Shown: positions 1 to 13,311, counted from the stretch's first letter. The stretch: DNA of 60,000 nucleotides from Adiantum capillus-veneris (GCA_014529385.2 CM043969.1:73120176-73180175); one strand, 5' to 3'. Notes: generated by a model from the sequence alone, not told the origin. Numbers and translations: made by a program.

Positions 1-690
1 AAGTCAAAAGAAGTTGGCCTTGGCTCCTTCATCAAAGCAAAAGAGGGCTTCCTGATCCTTCACTTTGCCCTAAAAGCGGCAAAGTTTGTACTTTCATTCA
101 TTTGATTCGGTTCGGGTCCCACGCAATGTGGTACCAATTCTGCATTTTATCTGCCTTTTTTGCCACGTCCCTTAGCTGCTTTGGAACTTTCTGGCCTTTC
201 TTCATCCTGTTCATTCGGTGCCTTGTTATGGCACTTAGTGGAGATATGCCCATTTTCCTTGCATCCAAAGCACTTCCCCTCCTTGATGTAGAGAGCTCTC
301 TCTTGAGGAGTGAGTTTGGGTCGTGCATCCTTTTCTTTCTTTTCTGGGTTACTCTTCTCTTTCTACTTTCATTTTTCGAAGTGTGTTCGACTCTTTGCGT
401 CATGATTTCATCTGTGGGGTAGGTCAAACTGCTTGAGTGAATGGCAAAACCCCGTTTCGCATGACTCATCAGCTCCTGAATGGAAGCCGACTTTTGTTCT
501 ACGGAGTGATCTCGGATCTCTGTAGGAAGACCCAAGGTAAACCGCTCAATGTGTTGTTTGAACGAGATCTTCTTAAATGAAGAGGCGGGTAGAAAAGAGC
601 TCTAGAATCTCTCGCAATAAGTGTCCACTGTATCCTTCTTGGTCATCCAAAGATGGTTCCAAGCAGTTCGTATGTCGCGTTCATACTCTC
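1..690 (-). pseudogene. Ty3/gypsy-type gag fragment with CCHC zinc knuckle (decayed)
   Basis: Reading the minus strand, a nucleocapsid-like zinc knuckle of the form C-x2-C-x4-H-x4-C (CFGCKENGHISTKC) is encoded at 231-272, preceded by a basic linker rich in K, R and E. Upstream on the same strand, near 602-650, is a short piece typical of the end of a gypsy capsid domain (sequence around DTYCERF). Capsid and zinc knuckle lie in different frames, so at least one frameshift separates them. Gag packages retrotransposon RNA into cytoplasmic particles. The fragment starts beyond the left window edge and ends near a GA microsatellite at about 699-716; no LTR or pol is visible. The assignment to gypsy rather than Copia rests on the knuckle context and is tentative; that it is retroelement gag is fairly sure. 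Confidence 0.6.
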
Positions 691-719
691 GAGTCAGCAG
701 AGAGAGAGAGAGAGGGGGT

Positions 720-1425
720 CGCCACGTGAGTAAAGTTGTGCCAAGCTTGTGTTCTGGGTGCCCCCAAAGAAAAAAAAAGAAGAAAAAAAAAAAGCCCGTG
801 CACGCCAAATAATATTTTTCCTTTTGTCCTCTACTGCCTGCATTGGTTTTCTCTGTTTGCTGTTTTTCTTTTGGTTTCTTGTTTATTGCGTGCTGTGTAT
901 GTTTTGCTGCATGCGGTCTTTTCTTTGTCTGCTTTGTCAGTGCCTGGCTTGCATGTTTTTTTGTGTGGCTGCTTGGTTTCATGTGAGTGGTGTGTGCGCA
1001 TATGGTTGCATGTTGCTTGTGTTTTCTGATTTTTCACCTCTATTTGGATTGTGGGCTTCAGATTACAGATGGTGGTTTTGGTGGGTGGGACATTCCAGCC
1101 TCTTCTTCAGCTTTGTTCTCCACCCTGCCTATGCTTTGCAGGTTGAAGATCTGCCAGGGATGGCTTGAGGCTGTTTCTCTCCTAGGGTCCTTTTTGATGA
1201 GAGTGGTTATGTGGTGGTGATGCGCCCTCTGTTGGAGTGAGCCTTTTGGCTTGGAGATCCTAGGTCTGATTCTAGAGAATCTTTGGTGGAGTTTCAACTT
1301 CCTCTTCGCAAGTTCGGGTGGCCTGCGTGTGCTATACAGCTCTCCTTCACAATTGTCCTTCACTTCCCTCCAGCTTTTGGTGTATCACCTTCTTTTGTAA
1401 CTCTTTATCGCTTGTGTGTTTCTCT
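720..1425. other. T-rich intergenic stretch, no gene recognised
   Basis: The plus strand is T-rich and contains an A-rich patch at about 769-793. No protein family was recognised in any frame. The stretch runs into a C-run followed by an A-run, so it could be the 3' untranslated part of a 5'-truncated LINE, but no coding sequence or target duplication supports that. Confidence 0.4.
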
Positions 1426-1427
1426 CC

Positions 1428-1458
<31 letters not shown>

Positions 1459-1485
1459 AAAAAAAAAAAAAAACACACACACACA
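1426..1485. repeat. poly-C / poly-A / (CA)n compound simple repeat
   Basis: A run of 23 C (1426-1448) is followed directly by 25 A (1449-1473) and then a short CA repeat to about 1485. An A-run after a pyrimidine-rich stretch can mark the 3' end of a retroposed sequence on the plus strand. Slippage alone could also make it, and assembly errors are common in such runs. Confidence 0.85.
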
Positions 1486-2178
1486 AAATATGGTTTGTTG
1501 TATTCTAGGGGTTTTTTCATGGCCAGTTTTGGCTGCTGTAATGCCTATGGGCTTATGTATTGCCTTCAAGCTCTTTGTATTTTGCTTATGTAATACCAAA
1601 GGGCTCAAGACCTCCTTTTTCTCAAAGGTGGAAAAGGAAGGGGATGGGGGGAGCCTATCTCGCACTGGTGGTTGCAAGATGGCCAATATGATACGTTTCA
1701 TGGGACAACCCAATTCTTCTAGTCCTCTTGGCCATCTATAGGATGGCTTTCTCGGAGGCATCTGTGGACCATTAGTGCATGTACATGGCAGTAATAGATG
1801 GACCCAGGTGGGAAAGCAGCTCGACGACATAGTAGGTATGAAGGCAAGATGTTGGACTCGTGGTCAACAATGACTGGCTTTATGCCTGCTTTGTATACGA
1901 CTACCTTCAGCCCAGCCTTGGACCCTAGGCAAGAAGACAACAATTTAGGGGTTAAAGAGTGTGGGAAAAAGATTAGCACAATAGGTTGCAAGAGCTGTTA
2001 GCCTGCCATGATTGGGGGGGTTACTCTTGCTGGGATGAGTGATCCTTATGCAAACAGTGTTTTGAGGGCTGGAGATCCCCATCCAAGATAGTGGTGGTGA
2101 TTTTTTTTAAATTGTTTTTATTTTTTATTTTTGGTGTGGAGTTATCCATACTTGCTGAATATCAGCTTCATGGTGCAG
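1486..2178 (+). other. probable intron or upstream region of the exon at 2179; no exon recognised
   Basis: No recognisable coding sequence was found in either direction. The last part (2101-2132) is strongly T-rich on the plus strand, as expected for the polypyrimidine tract and branch region before a plant 3' splice site. This agrees with the acceptor AG proposed at 2177-2178. Any earlier exons must lie further left, outside what I can recognise. Confidence 0.35.
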
Positions 2179-2451
2179 GAGGCAGAGTGGTTGAGGATTA
2201 ATCTTCATCAATGGCTGGATGATGAGTATTGCCCAGAACCAGCAAATGACGAGATTAGTAGACGCTGTTCGAAAGTGTACTACTATTGCTTGTTGGAGAA
2301 GCAATGGGACATGGGAGACATTCTTATGCAAATGGTTAGGGACTTGGAAACATTCTCTTTCAAGGAGAGTTTTCATGGAGCTTTTTCATCTGCAAATGCT
2401 GCCATTGATCTCATAATCAAGAAGATGCGAAGTCGGGAAGAAAAAAACTAG
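2179..2451 (+). CDS. probable terminal exon of a host gene, conserved-looking protein of unknown function
   Basis: The open frame encodes about 90 residues beginning EAEWLRINLHQWLDDEY and ending SREEKN before a TAG stop at 2449-2451. It is amphipathic, rich in W, E, D, M and F, and has none of the decay seen in the transposon remnants. A T-rich tract and the acceptor TGGTGCAG end at 2178, so I take 2179 as the exon start; the frame stays open upstream to about 2131, but that part is T-rich and intron-like. An AATAAA lies about 370 bp downstream. The WLDDEY / VYYYCLLE / DMGDILMQM pattern resembles small helical domains of plant proteins of unknown function, possibly plastid-located, but I cannot name the family. 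The exon is the only host-gene candidate in the window. It could be a gene fragment rather than a live gene. Confidence 0.5.
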   Translation, partial: EAEWLRINLHQWLDDEYCPEPANDEISRRCSKVYYYCLLEKQWDMGDILMQMVRDLETFSFKESFHGAFSSANAAIDLIIKKMRSREEKN

Positions 2452-2823
2452 GTGCATTGCAGAAACTTTTCCTGATTTCAACACTTGGTGCCCAATATAT
2501 ATCTCTAGTGATGTCAAATATTCCTCTCATCATGTGCGTCACTTGCAGAATAGTGCTTGTTATGCAAGAGATGGCTCGTGCCCTGTTGGTGAATACTACA
2601 ACTGGGATTTCAGAGCATAAAGTCAGTATGTAAGTTTGAGGCTTGCATACCCATGCTATATGTATCACCCTAATTGTCAAGCAAATGGTTCCTTATGTGA
2701 TGTACATACCCCACACTGCGTGCATATATCCAACACACGTGCACATTGATAGAAAAAGCGATGGCGTAATTACCGTTTGATTGCATAAATTAAGGCAGGT
2801 TTGTGGTTAATTTTTCTCCAGCC

Positions 2824-2829
2824 AATAAA
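2824..2829 (+). promoter_or_regulatory. AATAAA polyadenylation signal for the upstream exon
   Basis: A canonical AATAAA lies about 370 bp after the proposed stop codon at 2451, followed by T-rich sequence, as expected for a plant 3' end. Such hexamers occur by chance in AT-rich DNA, so the link to the exon is inferred from position only. Confidence 0.35.
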
Positions 2830-3035
2830 GCGTGATAAGTTTTGGGTCTATTTTGTTGCAATTGAGATACAAAGTTCCTAGAATTGTGTGCTATTATCAT
2901 TGAAGTTTGAATTGAAACGTTGAAATGCTTGTCTTATTCTTGTATGAGGCCAATTGTTTCCCTTATTCTTGTAAAATAGCATAAGCTTTAAATACTAAGC
3001 TTCTAAACTGTTTTTTAAAACAAGCATGAGCGATG

Positions 3036-3046
3036 TCAAAGGAATT
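3036..3046. repeat. target site duplication of the SINE (left copy)
   Basis: TCAAAGGAATT here and at 3429-3439 are identical and abut the two ends of the SINE, fixing its limits. Confidence 0.88.
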
Positions 3047-3428
3047 ATGTCCCCCAAGGGTTGGTCTAATAGTAAGGCTTTGGCCTCTCAACCTACGGGT
3101 TGTGGGTTCAAATCCCCCATTTTGTCACACTCTAGAGGGACACCTTGTGCTCACCTTGCTAGGGCTCTTACCCTTGGACACTCGAGTGCATCCTCCGTGG
3201 GTGAGTCACCCGAGGAGGAGGTTCTTGGTTGGTTGCTAGGAGTTCTCTCCGTCGTTCCCAGCATGTGGTGCATCAATAAGGTGACTGTGGTGATGCCTAC
3301 GCGTGGCTCTTGCCCGAAGGTACGCAGCCCTTGCCTGACCATGTATACATACATGGCTAATATTTGGAAGGGATAAGCACCTCCCCCTGTGGGCTCTCTG
3401 GTGTGTCGAAAAAATTTGTAAAAAAACA
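3047..3428 (+). mobile_element. tRNA-derived SINE, full-length copy with 11-bp target site duplication
   Basis: The first ~75 bp look like a tRNA gene: an A box at 3062-3072 (TGGTCTAATAG, a full match to the polymerase III consensus) and a B box at 3105-3115 (GGTTCAAATCC). A tRNA-unrelated body of about 270 bp follows and ends TGTCG plus A-rich tail (about 3409-3428). The 11-bp sequence TCAAAGGAATT flanks it perfectly at 3036-3046 and 3429-3439, which is the footprint of LINE-mediated retroposition. A second copy near 9205 shares the body. SINEs encode no protein and borrow reverse transcriptase from LINEs; a LINE fragment lies at the right end of this window, but whether it is the partner is unknown. 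Compared with the second copy this one carries about 50 bp more near 3280-3335. Confidence 0.9.
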
Positions 3429-3439
3429 TCAAAGGAATT
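3429..3439. repeat. target site duplication of the SINE (right copy)
   Basis: Identical to 3036-3046; it follows the A-rich tail directly. Confidence 0.88.
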
Positions 3440-3599
3440 CTATTCAACAACTTTGTGGACTTGCGAAAGGAAATTTGAGAAAAGCATGACAAGGTTGAGC
3501 ATCAATCACCCACCAAAGCTAGGAGGTGCTCCATCGGTCATGAAACAAGGACTAATATGCTTTGTGAGAACTTAATTACAACAATTGTCATGCTTTTCT

Positions 3600-4150
3600 T
3601 TACCCTAGAGATTTGGGTTTGCAATTAAAATAAGACTACAAGAATAAAAAAAGTTATACATCACAAACTATCTTTTCCTCATTGAGGCTTTATCAACAAA
3701 GATTTGATTGCCAATTTGAGCTATGGTTGCTAGATTGTAAAGAATAGTGTCCACAAGCGAGATGATGTTCACTATGCTCAATCCTCTTGATCTTATTCGG
3801 TTAAGTAAGGGTGCTTATTAAGGCACACGCCCTTATGGAAAGATAGGATTGAAGGATCATGTATTTTTTCACCTATAGTTGTGGATTTTGCATTCAAAAC
3901 TAGCCTTAAAACACAATTTAAAGCATGGCATGTCACAAAGCAACTTTTGCTTGTGAAGGCTCTACCAACAATGTGTTGCTTGCCGAAATGAGTTGTAGGT
4001 AACATATTGAAAAGAATGGTGTCCCTCAAGCGAGCTATTGCCCACTATACACGAAACCTCTTGGTCATATTCAAGAAAGTAAGAGTAGTTATTAAGGCAT
4101 GCCTCGTGTGATGGTTTAAAGATGGGAAGGTCACTCAATTCTTAACTTAC
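3600..4150. repeat. diverged tandem duplication, period about 272 bp
   Basis: Two neighbouring stretches share the same order of landmarks: gtgtccacaagcgag at 3747 and gtgtccctcaagcgag at 4019, then a common tail with ctcttgatcttattc / ctcttggtcatattc and ttattaaggca. The copies are clearly diverged (roughly 70% by eye). No coding sequence was recognised in either copy. Confidence 0.75.
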
Positions 4151-4180
4151 TAACAATTTGCTCAAGGAAATTGTATGAAG

Positions 4181-4212
<32 letters not shown>

Positions 4213-4226
4213 GTGTGTGTGTGTGT
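4181..4226. repeat. (CT)n (GT)n microsatellite
   Basis: CT repeat 4181-4207, then ATCT and a GT repeat 4211-4226. It sits exactly where the homology of repeat R1 copy a ends. Confidence 0.95.
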
Positions 4227-4229
4227 AGT

Positions 4230-6300
4230 TGTTTTATCATAATTAATAAGACATAACTAAACTTTTACATTCAAAAGACATCCGGCTCCAGAATAAAGAA
4301 AATGATAAGTACAAAAACAACTCAATCTTATAATTATCTTTGTACAATGTTTGTAAGAATGAAGCCTCATTCCAGTATATAGATAACATAAGTACTTCCC
4401 TTGCAGTAGGTGTATGTGTAATCCTGTATTGGACAATTGCTAAAAGCCAAAAAAAACTTTCCAAGAAGAGTCCTTACCTGCATCCATTCAAACAAGACAA
4501 CATATATGTTAGCCTTGGATGTGTTTTACACGTATCAATGGACTATACCAGTTGGTATCCATGTCCATCTCACAACTTTTTTTAAAACTTTACAAGCTTA
4601 GTCCAAAGTATTTATGTGTTCCATTTAAAAAACATGTTTTATTAACCCAAAGTTAATTTTTAGTATAAATATAATATTATTTTGATTAGAAGGCCATAAC
4701 CCCTTCTAATCCAAGTGTCTTATCTCCCCATCAAACAATTTTTTGAGTTTTTTTGCCAGATTAATGAGGCTTCATTATATGAAGCCATAAAAGAAGCCTA
4801 AAAATTCCATTAATAGTTTGAACTTGTTTTTGTTTATTCTGAACAGATACAGTTTATGTTTATTTGAAATCCAATCTCTTAGCAAACCAAGTGGTATCCA
4901 GCCAGTTCCGAATGTCAAAACCGAAAAAGGACTAGATGTTTATACGGGTTTAAAAAAAAAAAAAACAAAAACTACACCTATCCATGTGAATGCAAATAAT
5001 GTATTGCATTATCTCATCCAAACAACCAAGTAATGAACAAGTACAACATCGGTATGCAACTGAGGCAAACTCCCCTACAAACCATAGCAAAAACATCCAA
5101 CATCTGTGCGCAGTAGGTCAAAAACCTCTTTATATTCACGTAGCCAACCCAAATGGTGGACCTTACTAGGCTTTATGTGACAGCGATCATTATACCATGC
5201 TTAAGCGACAGTACCAAGTCAATCCCAAAGCTTTTAAAAAAACAAGAAACTACACCCGCCCATATGAATGCAAATGATGTATTGCATTACCTCATCCAAA
5301 CAACCAAGTAATGAACAAGTACAGCATCAATATGCAACCGGGACAAACTCCCCTACAAACCCTAGCAAAAACATCCAACATCAGTGCAGTAGGTCAAAAA
5401 CCCCTTATATTCACTTAGCCAACCCAAACGGTGGGTCTTACCAGGCTTTATGTGACAGTGATCAATATACCATGCTTAAGCGACCATACCAAGTCAATCC
5501 CAAAGTTTTTTGATGAACAATAAGCACCATCAGTTTGTCAGGTCATTATCGACAGAGTATTGCCTTGCCAAGCCAAGCGGCAGCAACCCCAATTTTTTCC
5601 AAAAAACTAGTGAGCAGTTAACGTAGAGCTACCAAGAATCAGAGTTTACTGAGTTTAAGCAGCAACAACTAATATGCCATACCCCAAATTCTAAAGATCA
5701 CCTATAATCAAAACCACATAATTGTTATTATGCAATGCTTACTGAAAACCGAAACCCAGTAGTGGGGTCAAAGCTTTGCCAACAAAAACCATCAACCAGA
5801 TGCCATGTACTTAATGACATTCCATCTTTAAACAAGTTTTGTTACGCTGAGTCAAAACCACATAATGTGCCATACCATCAAACCGATAGAGCAACATCAT
5901 AACAATTATACTGCCTTAAAAAACTAGGTTTGCAGCGAAACTCATGATAACAAGCAAAGTAGCCAACGTTGCTGTGTTGTTTGTGTTGCAAGCTCCATAT
6001 TTTTGTGCAGTAGAGAGTAGATACACAGTCCTTTATAATTTACGTAAGCAAAAACTCATACAAAGCTAAGTAAGGGGCATAGTTGCGCCCTCACCTCTTA
6101 AATAGAAGAGGAGGAAGGCCGCCATCACTGTGTAGCGTGTAGAGAGTAATGAGTGGAGCGATCCCCTCCTGGGGATCCGAGACTGCGAGGCCGCCTGTGA
6201 TGCGGTATGCCAAGGCGAAAAGCCACCATAGCGCCTTCACGGCCAGGTTTACAAAAAGGCAGTACACCACTTTTTTGGGTTTTTAGTATCACTTACAATT
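4230..6300 (-). repeat. dispersed non-coding repeat R1, copy a (reverse orientation)
   Basis: The reverse complement of this stretch matches, with gaps, the sequence at about 10260-11799 and its continuation at 20107-20170. Clear anchors are the end around 4243-4420 (gtcttattaatta, tttgaatgtaaaag, ggaatgaggcttcattct), the segment near 5400-5470 (cctggtaagacccacc), and the far part near 6080-6170 (cacctcttaaatagaagag). No conserved open frame, LTR or terminal inverted repeat was seen. Copy a is longer than copy b, partly because it contains the 278-bp tandem duplication. It may be a non-autonomous transposon or a long untranslated retroposon; the class is not known. Confidence 0.6.
4971..5510. 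repeat. tandem duplication, two units of about 278 bp
   Basis: Unit 1 (4971-5248) and unit 2 (5249-5510) align along their length: ACTACACC..CC, ATGTATTGCATTA, AACTCCCCTACAAACC, CATGCTTAAGCGAC, CAAGTCAATCCCAAAG appear in both, in the same order. Identity is about 90% by eye. It lies inside R1 copy a; R1 copy b shows only one such unit (near 10744). Confidence 0.9.

Positions 6301-8573
<2,273 letters not shown>

Positions 8574-8622
<49 letters not shown>
8574..8622. repeat. (CT)n microsatellite
   Basis: About 24 uninterrupted CT units. Confidence 0.97.
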
Positions 8623-8626
<4 letters not shown>

Positions 8627-8815
8627 TAGAACCATCTTTGAGATTCCACTACGACAAGAGTGGACTAGGAATAGGTAGATAGAGAGGTACTTTGCATACC
8701 CTGCTACTATGCTACAACTTATACCCCCACTTTGGTAATGGATGGAGATAGCTAGTATTTTGTGTAACATGGTTGTCCTCCCATGCACATATAGTTTCAC
8801 ATCCAGTAGAGTTAG

Positions 8816-8916
<101 letters not shown>

Positions 8917-9079
8917 CCCATATCTCTCATACACATGTATACGCACCACCATGCTAGTTTAATTTCTCTTGTAGCATGTCTAATTTAGCAATTTGTCTTT
9001 TTCTTGGATATCCAAAGGACACACCCATGTACAATGTTTCATCTCATAGGCCTACTTCAGCCCCTAGAAGACATTAATA

Positions 9080-9186
<107 letters not shown>

Positions 9187-9204
9187 TAGATAATTCTACA
9201 TAGT

Positions 9205-9518
9205 CATAAAGTAACGGTAAGGCTTTGGCCCCTCAACCTATGGGTTGTGGGTTCAAATCCCCCATTGGGTCACACTCTAGAGAGATGCCTTGTGCTCACC
9301 TGGTGTTCACGTTGCTAGGGCTCTTGCCCTTAGACACTCCAGTGCATCCTCCCCTTGGGGTGGGTCACTTGAGGAGGAAGTTCCTAGTTGGTTGCTATGA
9401 GTTCTCTCCGTAATTCCCAACACGTGGTGCATCAATTGCCCGACCATGTAACATGGCCAATAGTTGGAAGGGATAAGCACCTCCCCTTGTGGGCCCTCAT
9501 GTGTGTCGAAAAAAAAAT
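9205..9518 (+). mobile_element. tRNA-derived SINE, second copy (5'-damaged)
   Basis: From GTAAGGCTTTGGCC onward this matches the SINE at 3047-3428 closely: the B box GGTTCAAATCC at 9250-9260, CACACTCTAGAG, GCTCACC, GTGCATCCTCC, GGATAAGCACCTCCCC and TGTCG followed by nine A. The A box region is altered, so polymerase III transcription is unlikely. It has a short extra segment near 9295-9312 and lacks about 50 bp of the middle present in the first copy. No clear target duplication was found; the left flank is close to a CT tract. Confidence 0.85.
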
Positions 9519-9912
9519 TATATTAGTTAAAGTTAAAAACCAGTCAGTCTTGTTAACATTTTGGAAGAGAATTAGATGCATGATCACATAAATCAAATAA
9601 GTTTTTACCAGGGTGTAAGCATTCATCCATAAGCAACAATAAATTTCTACAATGCTATCGCAAATATGCGGTTGGAGTGTTAATTGTATCGTTAGACACA
9701 AAGAACCTATTCAAGCAAAATTGATACTTAAGACTTGCAAAACAAAAGAGACAATTGATGACCAACCTTTATTCTCTTCAGAACGAAAATCATCACCATC
9801 AAGGAAAGAATAGCCAATTGATTCTGCTAGCAACTTTCCAATGGTCCCAAGACATATGTTAATCACATTAACTATCGGTATTCATAAGCTTTGTGTGCGC
9901 GCACACACGCGT

Positions 9913-9913
<1 letters not shown>

Positions 9914-9995
<82 letters not shown>
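9914..9995. repeat. (CA)n microsatellite
   Basis: About 41 CA units, preceded by an imperfect GCGCGCACACACGCGTG stretch with alternating purine-pyrimidine, a sequence type able to adopt Z-DNA. Confidence 0.97.
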
Positions 9996-9997
<2 letters not shown>

Positions 9998-10259
9998 AGT
10001 ACTTATTTCTTTGTCTATTACCTAACAACTATGTTCTATCTTTTAAATCACACCCTAGGTTTTACTCACATATTACCTTGCTTTATATAAAAAAACACCC
10101 CCATCTTGCTTTCATTTCATCTATAGACATCCACCCATGGTATAACTAAGGTTGATAACACCTGAACAGCTATCATTATAAAAATGGTGCCTATTTTTTA
10201 GGGTTCCCTTGGATAAAACCCACAGTGGGACGGTACCCCTAAGGAGAAATACTATTAAA

Positions 10260-11799
10260 ACCTAAAATGTGGGCATTAAAAAAGGTAGCATTTAACCAGC
10301 CTCATGCTCTGTATCTGTACCACACTCATTCTCTCTTCCTTTCCATGTTAATGGCGCGTAGGTAACTCTGTTTTCCATAACCGAGCCCCATCAGAGGCGG
10401 CTACTTTTTTTTCCCTAGTAAAAATGGCACCTTGCCTACTCAAAGCTTGGAATGATGGAGTATACTGCTCGCTACATGCCATGATTACTTGTGATCAACC
10501 TTCTTCTATTCAAAGAGGTGAGGGTGCATTCCGCCTCTCACATAGCCTTGTGTGTGTTTGATTTGTGTAAATTGAAAGAGAGGATTGTGTGTATCATTTT
10601 CTGATGTGGTGATATGGAGCTTACAACGCAGCCCACACAGGTCGGTAATTGATTATCGCTCTTGATAATATGGTTATCTCTCTTTTGAAGGAGTGGGTCT
10701 AAGGTGATGTAAGCACCTCTGCTTGTATACAATTATGTAACATTTTGGCTTGGCTTGGTAAGGCCCACTGTGTGGGTGGCTAATTTCGATAGAAAATGAC
10801 ATTAAAAGGTTGTCTGTTAACACTTGGTATGGTTGATTATGGCTAATTTAACAAACATATAGGTTGATTCCTGGCTGTTAAAGGCGCTGATATGATGAAG
10901 CAATTTGGTAAAGTTGTTCTGACAATTTGGTAGGGTTCATTACTTAGGCCTGAAATAATTTGCCTATACTTTAGTAAGGTACTCTTCACATGGTTTAAAC
11001 TCTGACAGTATTGTACATTGCCTCGATACCGAGTATTTTGATAACTGTGGCCCGTTTTCGACATGAAGAGGTGATACTGAGCTGGTGTTTTTTGAAAGAG
11101 ATTGACTCCTTGTTCAAAAGGTTGATACAATACACTTGATGAAAGGATTGGTAGGATTTTCTGACATATTGAACTTGAGAAAAATGATTCAAGTTAGTCC
11201 AAGGGGACTTATATTTTTGAGGTAGATAAACATGGCTAAGTTGGCTAACTTTTTTACCGACTAGAAGTTTGGGTTGATAAGAGACATTAAAAGATCCTTT
11301 TTACTTCATAGCTTCATAATTATGTCAGTGCCTGACAAATGTGGCAAAATCTGTTATTAAAATGAATTGCTTAGTTAAAAAAAGGTTAACCGCATGGTAA
11401 TAGATTTTGTTTAAAGAAATAGGAACCAAACTTATAAAAACTTTCTTACAAACTAATCTGAACAACCAGAAAAACTCTGGACATTGGTTTTAAGTTGAAA
11501 GTTGTAAGTTGGACATGGATAACAACTGATATAGTCCATTGACACCTGTTAAACACATCCAACGCTAACATATGTGTTGTCTTGTTTGGATGGTTGTAGG
11601 TGAGGACTCTATCCTTTCTTGGAATTTTTTTGGCTTAAAGAAAATGTATGTCCATGATTACACTTGCTCCTATTGCTTGGGAAGTACTTTTGTTATCAGT
11701 TTATACTGGAATGAGGCTTCATTCTTATAAGCTTTGTACAAAGATAATCTAAGACTAAGTTGTTTTTGTACTTATCATTGCCTTTTCTCTAAAGCCAGC
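10260..11799 (+). repeat. dispersed non-coding repeat R1, copy b (left part, split by element G1)
   Basis: This matches the reverse complement of 4230-6300. Anchors are AGAGGTGAGGGTGC near 10516, GGTAAGGCCCACTGTG near 10756 and GGAATGAGGCTTCATTCTTATAAG near 11709. The copy is cut at 11799 by gypsy element G1 and resumes at 20107 (TATCTTTTGAATG...TATGTCTTATTA), which proves the insertion. No open frame is conserved between the two copies. Confidence 0.6.
11795..11799. repeat. G1 target site duplication, left (ccagc)
   Basis: Same 5 bp as at 20102-20106; R1 sequence is continuous across the two copies once one is removed. Confidence 0.85.
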
Positions 11800-13298
11800 T
11801 ACCACAAATATAATATCTAACTTTACCAAATGATTTTCTCATATTAAACTGATCATTTAATGTGGGAGAATAAACGGGAACAAGAGTTAGAATAGACACA
11901 TGTACTTCTAGACCTATCTCAGCATGGGACCAAAAGGAGAGATGGTTGCATCTCAATAGGGGTCCAAAAGGAGATGGTCTACCAAAGAGCAATGTGCAAT
12001 AAGTGCTTCTAGACTTACCTCAGGAGGGGACCAAGAGGAGAGATGGTTACATCTCAACAGTGGTCCAAAAGGAGGTAGTCTATCAAAGAGCAACGTGCAT
12101 CTAATGGAGCTTAAAAGACCTTAGGGTTAGCTTCATTAAAGAACTCCAAATGCTAGTGTTAAAAAGTCCTTTGACCTTATGCAAGCTAGGGCTGCGCTTG
12201 AGGTGAGAACCCGACCTAAGATTTAGGTGCTTGTCGTGCTTGATGACTAAGATGCTTGAGGTGCTTGTCATGCTTGATGAGGAAGGTGCTTGAGTAAAAA
12301 AGAGACCCTAAAAAGGAGGGGGAAAGCCCCAAAGTTAGGGGAATATTTGACTTAACCTCTCACTTACCCAAAGGGCACCCCCTTTCTCAAGGGATCACGT
12401 AGGGACACATGTTAGACTCTCCCTATGCTTAGCCATATGGTGTGCTTGAATCCTATTGGATTGGCTAAAGAGGGGTCCAGTGAGCTTCTAGTTCAATTCA
12501 ACAAATATCTAGATATTTTCAAGCTCTTTCTCTCAAAGAGATAAGGAGGACACTTGTCCTAATGCTACCCATGTTGCTTGAAATTCCTTGTGCATGTGAT
12601 TGGCTAGGCTTAGAGGGGTCCAATGAGCTTCAAGCTTGAGCAAAAACGAGGTTCTCCAAGCTTGTTGAGAAGTGAGAGCCTACACCAACACTCTTGGCTA
12701 TGGAATGCAAATCCAACCAAGAGCCATGCTTCAATGCTTAAGCTTTCCATCTTCTCCATTTTCATTACTATGCTATTATGTATGCTAGCAAGTTAGTGAT
12801 GATAAATGCGGAACTACTTCTTCTTCCTATGTAATATTTCTTCTTCCTCTTCCCTACCCTCATTCCCCACTACTAGTTGTCTCCACCTTCGAAGGTGTTT
12901 GAAGCCTTGGGATTGAGGCTTGGGATAGTTAATGCTTTCTACAAAGTTTATGTTATGCTCGTGATGCATGAAGATTTCCATCTTCACTGCATCACCTAGG
13001 TCACAAGGAACACAAATATTGTATTGTACCAAGTCTCTCTTGATGGGACAAACTATAATACAAATGCGTATTGGAGGGGGGACCGGCTCCACGTAAATCC
13101 GGTCTTCAATGGTTGTCATATTCTCTAAACTCTCTCTCTTGCAAAAGTATTGTTCATGCCAAGTTAACAAAGTACCATGTTTATGTTGCTACCATCAATT
13201 AAGTTCACCTGCTATGCTTACAAAGTAATCTCACAAAAGTGCTTTTTCTAATTTCCTAATTCTGCTACTCTCAAAGTTCATAGGCCATTTCCATTACA
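11800..13298 (+). repeat. G1 5' LTR (1499 bp)
   Basis: Aligned along its length to 18415-20101. It contains an internal tandem repeat of period about 101 bp (landmarks CTTCTAGAC at 11905 and 12006) that is also in the other LTR. It has fewer copies of the GATGACTAAGGTGCTTG minisatellite (about 12225-12300) and lacks about 105 bp found near 19345-19450 of the 3' LTR. It ends CCATTACA at 13298. Confidence 0.9.
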
Positions 13299-13299
13299 T

Positions 13300-13311
13300 T
13301 GGTATAAGAGC
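13300..13311 (+). other. G1 primer binding site (initiator tRNA-Met type)
   Basis: TGGTATAAGAGC starts two bases after the LTR end and differs at one base from the common plant retrotransposon site TGGTATCAGAGC, complementary to the 3' end of initiator tRNA-Met. It marks where minus-strand DNA synthesis would start. Confidence 0.8.

Noticed and set aside
749-1168. Long open frame with many F, C and L residues, resembling a membrane protein
   Set aside because: It comes from T-rich sequence; no start context, domain or codon bias supports it, and overlapping frames on both strands are equally open.
3058-3130. A tRNA gene at 3058-3130
   Set aside because: The A and B boxes are there, but the cloverleaf is not convincing and the sequence continues into a SINE body with tail and target duplication.
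3600-5510. CRISPR-like spaced repeats
   Set aside because: The repeats are long tandem doublets without short regular units or spacers; the genome is eukaryotic.
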